Source: Rhodospirillaceae bacterium | GTDB taxonomy: Bacteria > Pseudomonadota > Alphaproteobacteria > SP197 | Direction of reading: 5' to 3' | Assembly (NCBI GenBank): GCA_018700655.1 | Contig: JABIUG010000107.1 | Location: 1-8,467 of the forward strand | Length of the DNA stretch: 8,467 nt | In this document: one piece after another, positions 1 to 5,355 of the stretch | Numbering within the stretch: position 1 is the stretch's first letter | Layout of the letters: the number at the start of each line of letters is the position of its first letter | The notes under the pieces: generated by a model | Database searches by the model: none | The model's input: only the letters and a program-made list of their open reading frames with translations | Told to the model about the DNA's origin: nothing | Position numbers and translations under genes: made by a program

Positions 1-14
1 ATGAAATGAGATTC

Positions 15-45
15 TTGACAAAACCCCGCCTGATGCGGATATAGT
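15..45 (+). promoter_or_regulatory. Probable sigma-70 promoter of the metY leader
   Basis: A perfect TTGACA (-35) at 15-20 and TATAGT (-10, five of six consensus bases) at 40-45. The 19-base spacer is longer than the ideal 17. Transcription would start near 51-52, exactly where the first SAM aptamer begins, so the RNA would carry almost no extra 5' sequence. The match in placement is what makes the promoter believable. It rests on inspection only. Confidence 0.6.
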
Positions 46-50
46 TGGTC

Positions 51-106
51 AGCGCCGATTTGAACGACAGCTTGCCGGGCGCTTTATAAATACAGCTAAA
101 GCGCCG
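51..106 (+). promoter_or_regulatory. SAM-II riboswitch aptamer (first of two)
   Basis: A cis-acting RNA aptamer expected to bind S-adenosylmethionine and repress the downstream methionine gene. What is seen: a perfect 6-bp P1 helix, AGCGCC (51-56) with GGCGCT (78-83). It closes a loop containing GATTTGAA and CTTGC, followed by an A/T-rich joining segment (ATAAAT, 86-91) and the tail GCTAAAG (95-101). GCTT (70-73) can pair with AAGC (99-102) as the pseudoknot. This order, GC-rich P1, GATTT loop, TTGC, AUAAA and GCUAAA, is the SAM-II (metA-type) pattern, a class found mostly in alphaproteobacteria upstream of metA/metX/metY/metZ-type genes. AGCGCC recurs at 100-105, so the 3' strand of P1 has a second possible partner and could switch. 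The first terminator follows 13 bases later. Confidence 0.85.
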
Positions 107-118
107 TGAGTCTCTTTC

Positions 119-153
119 AAGACCGACCGGCCAACAGCTGAGCGGTCTTTTTT
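119..153 (+). terminator. Intrinsic terminator of the first SAM-II unit
   Basis: AAGACCG (119-125) pairs perfectly with CGGTCTT (143-149). An inner CGGC/GCTG helix (128-131 with 137-140) has a CAACA loop, and a run of six T (148-153) follows. This is a textbook rho-independent terminator directly after the first aptamer, so that aptamer probably acts by early transcription termination. A short competing helix, GTCT (110-113) with AGAC (120-123), could oppose the terminator. Confidence 0.85.
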
Positions 154-172
154 GTTTGGCCTGGTCCACCCT

Positions 173-229
173 GACGGACCCGCGGGATTTGAAGGGCAGC
201 TTGCGTCCGCGTCATCAAACGCTAAAGCG
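173..229 (+). promoter_or_regulatory. Second SAM aptamer, SAM-II/SAM-V-like
   Basis: A second copy of the same aptamer architecture. P1 is CGCGG (181-185) with CCGCG (207-211), possibly extended or rearranged through GGAC (176-179) with GTCC (205-208). The loop again reads GATTTGAA then GCAGCTTGC. The joining segment is TCATCAAAC, and the tail GCTAAAGCGCC (221-231) is identical to the tail of the first aptamer. The loop and tail match the first copy almost base for base while the P1 helix differs in sequence but keeps pairing, which is covariation-like support for function. It may be a second SAM-II or a member of the related SAM-V class, which is known to occur downstream of SAM-II in some marine alphaproteobacteria; sequence reading alone does not separate the two. 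No T-run follows, so it does not control a simple terminator next to it. Confidence 0.75.
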
Positions 230-275
230 CCACGGAGCAATCTCCGTGGGCCCAGCAATGAGGACCGGAGATTGC
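230..275 (+). promoter_or_regulatory. Two mutually exclusive hairpins after the second aptamer
   Basis: CCACGGAG (230-237) pairs perfectly with CTCCGTGG (242-249) around a CAAT loop, starting right at the end of the second aptamer. The overlapping segment GCAATCTCCG (237-246) is instead perfectly complementary over 10 bases to CGGAGATTGC (266-275). The two helices cannot coexist. The second would bury GGAG (267-270), a good ribosome binding site six bases before an ATG at 277 that opens a five-codon ORF (MTRHR, stop 292-294). This looks like the expression platform of the second aptamer. Whether the mini-ORF is translated is unknown. Confidence 0.55.
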
Positions 276-308
276 CATGACCAGACACAGATAATTACAA
301 AGAGAAAA

Positions 309-367
309 CCGTGGCCCGGCCTGGATTGAACGTCAGCGACGTTCCCAGGCGCGAAACCACGGCTTTT
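309..367 (+). terminator. Strong hairpin with short T-run, possible second terminator
   Basis: An outer helix CCGTGG (309-314) with CCACGG (357-362) encloses a strong internal stem, GCCTGG (319-324) with CCAGGC (345-350) and GAACGTC (328-334) with GACGTTC (338-344), with loop AGC and a one-sided ATT bulge. CTTTT (363-367) follows, and AAAA (305-308) on the left can pair with TTTT across a bulged C. It could be a second attenuator in the metY leader, although the T-run is short. The structure is clear; its termination activity is an inference. Confidence 0.5.
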
Positions 368-409
368 GTGTTCACCCCGGCAGTGGCTTCCATCACGGCG
401 GCGGAGTAG

Positions 410-456
410 CCCTGTCGAGGTAGCGGCAGGGGTCGGGATCGCAAGATTCCGTCCCC
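410..456 (+). promoter_or_regulatory. Overlapping hairpin pair ahead of metY
   Basis: CCCTGTCG (410-417) pairs with CGGCAGGG (424-431; one G·T pair, loop AGGTAG). GGGGTCGGGATC (429-440) pairs with GATTCCGTCCCC (445-456) around a GCAA tetraloop, with one T·T mismatch and one G·T pair. The two stems share bases 429-431, so full formation of one shortens the other. They lie about 35 bases before the metY ribosome binding site. Their role is unknown; together with the upstream hairpins they make the whole region from 51 to 456 structured RNA. Confidence 0.45.
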
Positions 457-502
457 TTTCCGTCTCACCAGACAACCATACAAGTACGCGAAGGTATCGA
501 CC

Positions 503-1792
503 ATGACCGACAGCAAAAACCCTGAAACGATCGTCCTGCATGCCGGGCATCGCAAAGATGACACGACAAATGCGGTCGCGGTGCCTATTTATCAGACAAC
601 GAGCTTTCAGTTCGACAGTACCGAACATGCAGCGAATCTGTTCGGGCTGAAGGAATTCGGCAACATCTATTCCCGGATCATGAATCCGACCAACGATGTG
701 CTCGAACAACGGGTCACAGCACTGGAAGGCGGCGTCGCCGCGCTGGCGCTTGGATCCGGCCAGGCCGCAAGCCTCTTCGCGATCCAGAATATCTGCCATG
801 CAGGCGATAATTTCGTAAGTTCCACAGACCTTTACGGTGGAACATGGAACCTTTTTGCTAACACATTCAAGACCATGGGCATCGAAGTCCGTTACGTCGA
901 TCCATCCGATCCCGAAGGGTTCCGCAAGGCGACCGACGAGCGCACGCGCTGCTATTACGCAGAGACGCTGCCCAACCCGAAACTCAACGTCTTTCCGATC
1001 AAGGAAGTTGCCGATATCGGCCGTGAGCTCGGTGTCCCCCTGATTATGGACAACACCGCCTGCCCCATCCTGTGCCGGCCGTTCGATCACGGCGCTGCGA
1101 TTATCGTCTATTCGACAACCAAGTACATCGGCGGCCATGGCACGTCGATCGGCGGCCTGCTGGTCGATGGCGGCAACTTCGACTGGGAAGCAGCCGGCGA
1201 TCGTTTCCCGATGCTGAACCAGCCCGATCCCAGTTATCACGGCGCTGTCTGGACCGAGGCGGTCAAACCCCTGGGCCCGATTGCCTACATCATCAAGGCC
1301 CGGGTCACCCTGTTGCGTGACATCGGCGCACCGATGGCCCCGTTCAACGCTTTCCAGTTCATCCAGGGCATCGAGACCCTGCCCCTGCGCATGGAACGCC
1401 ATTGCAGCAATGCCCAGGCCGTGGCCGACTTCCTGGCCGGCCATGACAAGGTAACGGCGGTGATCCACCCCAGCCAACAGAGCGGTGAAGCGCGCAAACG
1501 TGCCGATACCTATCTCAAGGGCGGCTATGGCGGTCTGGTCGGGTTCGAGCTCGCCGGTGGCGCCGAAGCGGGGCGCAAGTTCATCGATGCGCTGGGCCTG
1601 TTCTACCATGTCGCCAATATCGGTGATGCCCGCAGCCTGGCGATCCACCCGGCAAGCACCACCCACAGCCAGCTATCAGCCGAAGACCAGCTTGCGACCG
1701 GTGTGTCACAGGGCTATGTCAGACTCTCCGTCGGCATCGAACATATCGACGATATCCTGGCGGACCTGAAACAGGCTCTCGACGCGGCGTAA
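503..1792 (+). CDS. metY: O-acetylhomoserine sulfhydrylase (Cys/Met-metabolism PLP enzyme)
   Basis: A 429-residue cytoplasmic PLP enzyme of the Cys/Met-metabolism (gamma-family) fold. It is expected to replace the acetyl group of O-acetylhomoserine with sulfide to give homocysteine, the direct-sulfhydrylation route to methionine. Visible signatures: N-terminal 'ETIVLHAG', 'PIYQTTSF' (28-35), 'YSRIMNPTND' (56-65), aspartate 183 in 'IMDNT' for the PLP pyridine nitrogen, lysine 207 in 'YSTTKYIGGHGT' as the Schiff-base residue, and 'DARSLAIHPASTTHSQ' (375-390), typical of this branch. Length of about 430 is normal for MetY and longer than the roughly 390 of MetB/MetZ. The start is ATG with GAAGG eight bases upstream (490-494). 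The tandem SAM-responsive leader supports a methionine role. O-succinylhomoserine use or a homologous gamma-lyase is less likely but not excluded. Confidence 0.93.
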   Translation: MTDSKNPETIVLHAGHRKDDTTNAVAVPIYQTTSFQFDSTEHAANLFGLKEFGNIYSRIMNPTNDVLEQRVTALEGGVAALALGSGQAASLFAIQNICHAGDNFVSSTDLYGGTWNLFANTFKTMGIEVRYVDPSDPEGFRKATDERTRCYYAETLPNPKLNVFPIKEVADIGRELGVPLIMDNTACPILCRPFDHGAAIIVYSTTKYIGGHGTSIGGLLVDGGNFDWEAAGDRFPMLNQPDPSYHGAVWTEAVKPLGPIAYIIKARVTLLRDIGAPMAPFNAFQFIQGIETLPLRMERHCSNAQAVADFLAGHDKVTAVIHPSQQSGEARKRADTYLKGGYGGLVGFELAGGAEAGRKFIDALGLFYHVANIGDARSLAIHPASTTHSQLSAEDQLATGVSQGYVRLSVGIEHIDDILADLKQALDAA

Positions 1793-1822
1793 TCCAGCAA
1801 GCGCCCGACGTTCGGGAGAACG

Positions 1823-2869
1823 ATGGGCAGGCCACAAGGTGCTTGCGAAAGAGGACACGTGACACAGGGACCGACTGCTTTTCCCGGCCGTTATCCCACG
1901 ACAAGGCTGCGCCGCAATCGGCGCAGCCCGTGGGCCCGCGCGCTGGTCAGTGAGAACACTGTCACTGCCGGCGATCTGATCTGGCCGGTCTTCGTGCGCG
2001 AGGGCAGCGGTGTGCGCGAGCCGGTCGAATCGATGCCCGGCGTCGACCGTCTGAGTATCGATCAGCTCGTCGAAGCCGCTGGAGAAGCCCGTGATCTGGG
2101 CATTCCCGCGATCGCGCTGTTCCCCAATACGCCCGAGGAGCGCAAAAGCCCCGACGGCGTCGAGGCGACCAACCCGGACAACCTCGTCTGCCGCGCCATT
2201 GCCGCGATCAAGGCCGAGGTCGATGGGCTGGGCGTGATGGTCGATGTCGCGCTTGATCCCTTCACCACCCACGGCCATGACGGCGTGATGGATGGTGAGG
2301 AAATTCTGAACGACGAGACGCTTGATGTGCTGGTGCGTCAGGCGCTGGTCCAGGCCCAGGCCGGCTGCGACATCATCTCGCCCAGCGACATGATGGACGG
2401 GCGCATCGGCGCTATCCGGCGCACGCTCGACGACAACGGCTTTACCAACGTCTCGATCATGGCCTATTCGTCGAAATACGCATCAGGGTTCTACGGCCCG
2501 TTCCGCGAGGCGGTGGGCTCTTCGGGTAACCTGATCGGCGACAAGCGGACCTACCAGATGGATCCCGCCAACACCGACGAGGCCCTGCGCGAGGTCGCGT
2601 TTGATCTCGAAGAAGGCGCCGACATGGTCATGGTCAAGCCCGGCATGCCCTATCTCGATGTCGTGCGACGGGTCAAAGACAGCTTCGGCGTACCAACCTT
2701 CGCCTACCAGGTCTCAGGCGAATACGCGATGATCGAAGGCGCCTGCCGCAACGGCTGGCTCGACCGCGAAAAGGTCTGGCCCGAAGCCATGATGTGCTTC
2801 AAACGCGCCGGCTGTGACGGTGTCTTGACCTACGCGGCAGTGGAACTGGCCAAGCGCCTCAAGGGCTGA
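1823..2869 (+). CDS. hemB: Porphobilinogen synthase (delta-aminolevulinate dehydratase)
   Basis: A 348-residue cytoplasmic enzyme that condenses two 5-aminolevulinate molecules to porphobilinogen in haem and tetrapyrrole synthesis. Seen: 'RLRRNRR' (28-34) and 'DLIWPVFV' (51-58) near the start, lysine 218 in 'YSSKYASGFYGPFREA', lysine 272 in 'MVMVKPGMPYLD' (the Schiff-base lysine by family position) and 'QVSGEYAMI' (296-304). The metal loop reads 'DVALDPFTTHGHDG' (141-154), with aspartate where zinc enzymes have cysteine, so this is the zinc-independent, magnesium-type form common in alphaproteobacteria. Length is normal. Two starts are possible: ATG 1823 behind GGGAG (1814-1818), or GTG 1859 behind AGAGG (1850-1854). 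Family members usually begin close to the 'RLRRNRR' segment, which favours the second. The 30-base gap after metY has no T-run, so co-transcription with metY is plausible. Confidence 0.95.
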   Translation: MGRPQGACERGHVTQGPTAFPGRYPTTRLRRNRRSPWARALVSENTVTAGDLIWPVFVREGSGVREPVESMPGVDRLSIDQLVEAAGEARDLGIPAIALFPNTPEERKSPDGVEATNPDNLVCRAIAAIKAEVDGLGVMVDVALDPFTTHGHDGVMDGEEILNDETLDVLVRQALVQAQAGCDIISPSDMMDGRIGAIRRTLDDNGFTNVSIMAYSSKYASGFYGPFREAVGSSGNLIGDKRTYQMDPANTDEALREVAFDLEEGADMVMVKPGMPYLDVVRRVKDSFGVPTFAYQVSGEYAMIEGACRNGWLDREKVWPEAMMCFKRAGCDGVLTYAAVELAKRLKG

Positions 2870-2893
2870 AGAGCTTTAACCGCCCCGCGCGCA

Positions 2894-2972
2894 CCAGCGA
2901 AGGCTGGGGTCCATACGCACTGCCGAACCATTCCTCTGAAGCTTTTGGGATATGGGCCCCAGCCTTCGCTGG
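2894..2972. repeat. Long palindromic repeat between convergent genes
   Basis: Two 22-base arms (2894-2915 and 2951-2972) are inverted copies of each other with one G·T-type difference, separated by 35 bases. The core CCAGCGAAGGCTGG is a dispersed palindromic repeat seen between genes in many alphaproteobacterial genomes. Because hemB and the hydrolase gene converge here, the stem may end transcription from both sides, though neither side has a clear T-run. It could equally be a small non-autonomous mobile repeat. No target-site duplication is obvious to the eye. Confidence 0.75.
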
Positions 2973-2995
2973 GAATCAGGTTAAGAGCGTATCGC

Positions 2996-3850
2996 TCAGC
3001 GCTGCAGGAACTGGCGGACCGTGGCGATTTGTCCGGCATCGGCCAGCCACAACGGATGAGTAATGTTCTCCTCCGTCACCAACGTCGCCTTCGGCCCGCG
3101 TTCGGTCATGGATTGCGCGGTGGCCGCATCGAGCACCACGGAAACACCGCCACGCAACACCAGAGTCGGCATCGTCAAACCGTCCCAAAGCTTCCACAAA
3201 TCCATGTCGGCAGGTTCCAGGGCCTTGAGCGGCTCGACGATCGCGGGGTCATAGTGGAGACGCAGCGAGCCGTCCTCTGCCTTGCGCAGGTTGCCTTGGG
3301 CAAGCTCCAGCCATTGCTCTGATGTCACAGGGCCAAAGGGTGCGAAACGCTCCTGCATATGGCTTGATGCCTGCTCGACCGAAGCAAACACCGGCGCGAC
3401 ATCGACGGCCTCGAGAATACCAGCCACGACATTGCCTGCCAGGAATGGCCCGACATCGTTCAGTACAATCGAACGGAACGACGTCCCCATTGCGGCCATG
3501 ATCAGGCCCAGCAGGCCGCCCATCGAGGTTCCGATCCAGTCGACATTCTTCAGGTTCAAGGCCTTCATCGCGTGGGCCATGTGCCCCGCATAGACCGGCA
3601 CCGTATAGCCCATGGGTTCATCGAGCCAGTCGCTGCCACCACGCCCGACCATGTCGAAGGCAACGACCTTCCAGCCATTGGACGCCAGATCCTCGGCCAG
3701 CCAGCGGAAATCGCTGCCATTGCGCGAGATGCCATGGATGCAAACCGCGGTCCGATCGGCATCGGCATCACCCCAGGACCTGTAGAACAGATTCACCGTG
3801 CCGCCGCCGTGCGGCACGGCAATGTGCTCTTCGTGCATCGCGCTGCTCAT
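2996..3850 (-). CDS. Alpha/beta hydrolase, function unknown
   Basis: A 284-residue alpha/beta-hydrolase-fold protein with no signal peptide or membrane segment. Seen: 'AVCIHGISRNGSDFRWLAEDLA' region (35-56) with the oxyanion HG turn, 'VVAFDMVGRGGSDW' (62-75), nucleophile serine 109 in 'GTSMGG' (107-112), and histidine 265 in 'THPLWLAD' near the C-terminus. The acid normally follows serine in 'LRGxxSDxL'; here that stretch reads 'LRGGVSVVLDAAT', with valine 238 in the usual aspartate place and aspartate 241 three residues on. The start chosen is the ATG at 3848-3850, which overlaps the decarboxylase stop by ATGA, because upstream codons in this frame only shadow the decarboxylase. Substrate cannot be read from the sequence. 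The coupling suggests a link to polyamine metabolism or simple co-expression. Confidence 0.85.
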   Translation of the reverse strand: MSSAMHEEHIAVPHGGGTVNLFYRSWGDADADRTAVCIHGISRNGSDFRWLAEDLASNGWKVVAFDMVGRGGSDWLDEPMGYTVPVYAGHMAHAMKALNLKNVDWIGTSMGGLLGLIMAAMGTSFRSIVLNDVGPFLAGNVVAGILEAVDVAPVFASVEQASSHMQERFAPFGPVTSEQWLELAQGNLRKAEDGSLRLHYDPAIVEPLKALEPADMDLWKLWDGLTMPTLVLRGGVSVVLDAATAQSMTERGPKATLVTEENITHPLWLADAGQIATVRQFLQR

Positions 3851-5019
3851 GCCACGCTCGACCGCAGGGGCGGCGCCTGGTTGATCGCACCCCATTCCTT
3901 CACCTCGACAAAGGTATCTGGATAAAAGCCGTTGAAGTTGGTCCGCAGGGCATTGCCATAGGCGCCGACCTGGCCAATTTCGATCCAGTCGCCCTCGTCG
4001 ATATCTTCGGGAAGGTGGAACGTGAAGGGCAGGATATCGATCGAATCGCAGGTCGGACCCGACATCTTGAAATCGGCTCCGGTCTCCGACATCGGCCCCT
4101 TCAGGCGCACGGCACGCACCGGCATCTGGACCTGTGCCGTGACCATCTCCGAGAGGCTGCCGTAGATACCGTCGTTGATGTAGAGCTGGTTGTCCTTCCT
4201 CAGGAGAACCTGCACGACCATCGACATCGCGCCTGCAACCAGGCCCCTGCCCGGTTCGCACATCACGACACAGTCGTTGCGCAGATTGAGTTTCTTCAGA
4301 CCCGCCCCGATCTCATCCATGAAACTCTCCAGCGGGGGAAGCTGCACGCCCTGATAGGCCGCCGGGAAACCACCGCCGACATCGAGCATGTGAATATCGA
4401 CCTGGGCCTCGTCCATGATCTTCCTGAGGATCTCGAGGGCAATGTTCCAGGCTTCCGGCTTCAGGCACTGGGAACCGACATGGAACGAAAGGCCGGCCTG
4501 GCACTTCCACTTCTGCACTTCCTTCAGCAGCGCGGGTGCTTCTTCAGGCTGGCATCCGAATTTTTCGGAGAGGTCATAGGCCGTATCCATCGGCGGTGTG
4601 GCGACACGCACGACGCAGGTCACGCCCTCGCCGCCGGTCTCGTCCATGACCTTGGCAAGTTCGGCATGGGAATCGATCACGAAATGGCGGATGCCATAAA
4701 CTTCATAGGCAGCCTTGATTGCTGCCCTGGCTTTCACCGGATGCATGAAATAGGCCCCGGCATCGCGGAACTGCTCGCGCACCTGGGCAATCTCGGGCAG
4801 TGACGCGGTGTCGAAATGACGGATGCCGGCCTCATAGAGGATTTCGGCGATGCGCGGGTGCGGATTGCACTTGATGGCGTAGAGCACCCTGCCCGGGAAG
4901 GTATCGAGGAATCGCCGCGCGGTTTCGCGCAACACATCGGGCTGGATGCAATAAATCGGATAACTCGGCTCCATGGCCGCAATCACTGCGTCGACGGAAT
5001 CGAAGGTGCTGGTTTTCAT
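3847..5019 (-). CDS. odc: Ornithine decarboxylase, alanine-racemase-fold (group IV) type
   Basis: A 390-residue PLP enzyme of the eukaryotic-like ornithine/diaminopimelate/arginine decarboxylase family (fold type III), expected to convert ornithine to putrescine in the cytoplasm. Seen: lysine 50 in 'YAIKCNPHP' (PLP Schiff base), histidine 180 in 'LSFHVGSQ', 'DVGGGFP' (213-219) and 'CEPGRGL' (254-260) for phosphate binding, cysteine 324 and aspartate 325 in 'GPTCDSID' contributed across the dimer, and tyrosine 354 in 'GAYGN'. The 'GPTCDSID' box and the length of about 390 favour ODC, or a lysine/ornithine decarboxylase, over DapF-pathway LysA enzymes, which are longer. ATG 5017-5019 is chosen because the family begins near 'FDSVDAVI'. 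A TTG start at 5088 would add 23 residues unlike the family and lies inside the structured leader. GGGA lies about 10 bases upstream. The alpha/beta hydrolase follows with an ATGA overlap. Confidence 0.92.
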   Translation of the reverse strand: MKTSTFDSVDAVIAAMEPSYPIYCIQPDVLRETARRFLDTFPGRVLYAIKCNPHPRIAEILYEAGIRHFDTASLPEIAQVREQFRDAGAYFMHPVKARAAIKAAYEVYGIRHFVIDSHAELAKVMDETGGEGVTCVVRVATPPMDTAYDLSEKFGCQPEEAPALLKEVQKWKCQAGLSFHVGSQCLKPEAWNIALEILRKIMDEAQVDIHMLDVGGGFPAAYQGVQLPPLESFMDEIGAGLKKLNLRNDCVVMCEPGRGLVAGAMSMVVQVLLRKDNQLYINDGIYGSLSEMVTAQVQMPVRAVRLKGPMSETGADFKMSGPTCDSIDILPFTFHLPEDIDEGDWIEIGQVGAYGNALRTNFNGFYPDTFVEVKEWGAINQAPPLRSSVA

Positions 5020-5078
5020 CGGACTTGTCCCACGTGAAGCAAATGATGATGCCACGAAAACACCTTGCGGTTTCCCAT
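5016..5078 (-). CDS. Candidate 20-codon leader peptide (uORF) of the ODC gene
   Basis: An ATG-started reading frame (5076-5078) directly before the decarboxylase encodes MGNRKVFSWHHHLLHVGQVR and ends in TGA at 5016-5018, overlapping the decarboxylase ATG (5017-5019) as ATGA. The exact stop-start overlap suggests translational coupling. The peptide is rich in histidine and aromatics (three consecutive His, Phe and Trp just before) and ends in arginine at the stop. In gammaproteobacteria the unrelated SpeFL leader peptide before speF is also His/Phe-rich and ends in arginine, and it stalls the ribosome in response to ornithine. The likeness is suggestive only. No strong ribosome binding site is visible upstream of this ATG, and the frame may be incidental to a conserved RNA structure. 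Confidence 0.4.
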   Translation of the reverse strand: MGNRKVFSWHHHLLHVGQVR

Positions 5079-5220
5079 GGACAGGCAAATTCGCTCTGAT
5101 TGTTCGAGTCTGAGCTACTTCAAGGGTTCATGCGAACCCGCAACGCGGTTTCGACAGAGCCCGATGTGCTCCAAAGACGCATCTTATCGGACTTGTGGGC
5201 ACCGTTGAAAAGATAAAAAC
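5020..5220 (-). promoter_or_regulatory. Structured ODC leader RNA, probably the alphaproteobacterial speF motif
   Basis: The minus-strand transcript ahead of the decarboxylase is full of helices, given here as plus-strand positions: CCGAT/ATCGG (5186-5190 with 5161-5165) enclosing AAGA/TCTT; GCTCTG/CAGAGC (5155-5160 with 5093-5098); and inside it a perfect GGGTTC/GAACCC hairpin (5124-5129 with 5134-5139). An 11-base direct repeat, ACAAGTCCGAT in the RNA, occurs at 5186-5196 and again at 5018-5028 over the start codon. Alphaproteobacterial ODC genes are known to carry the long conserved speF leader motif, and position and complexity fit. I assign it by context, not by alignment. A clear promoter was not found between 5221 and 5340. 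Confidence 0.6.
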
Positions 5221-5355
5221 CCGTGTCAGACCCGCTTTGCGCGCATACCTGCCCATCGCCGGAGTGTTTGCAGAAGTTCAAAGGCATGTGCATTGCGATA
5301 CCGAATGAACCAGATTTGCTCTAGAACGATCACATCATCCAACGGGAACGAAAAC

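Noticed and set aside
49..288. 79-codon minus-strand frame over the SAM leader
   Set aside because: The sequence is fully explained by the riboswitches and terminator on the other strand, and no ribosome binding site or homology is apparent.
215..1666. 483-codon open frame on the minus strand opposite metY
   Set aside because: It lies antisense to a well-supported metY, has no recognisable motif, and such long shadow frames are normal in GC-rich coding DNA. Its 5' end also runs into the leader RNA.
3851..4261. 137-residue N-terminal extension of the hydrolase frame
   Set aside because: It overlaps the decarboxylase gene antiparallel in frame only by chance, is arginine/glycine-rich and unlike hydrolases; the ATG at 3850 gives normal family length.
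4015..4803. 262-codon plus-strand frame opposite the decarboxylase
   Set aside because: Shadow of the decarboxylase with no family features; the minus-strand product has all ODC motifs.
5221..5340. Possible promoters in the divergent ODC/CoA-transferase region
   Set aside because: I looked on both strands for TTGACA/TATAAT-like pairs at 16-19 base spacing and found only poor matches, so none is reported.
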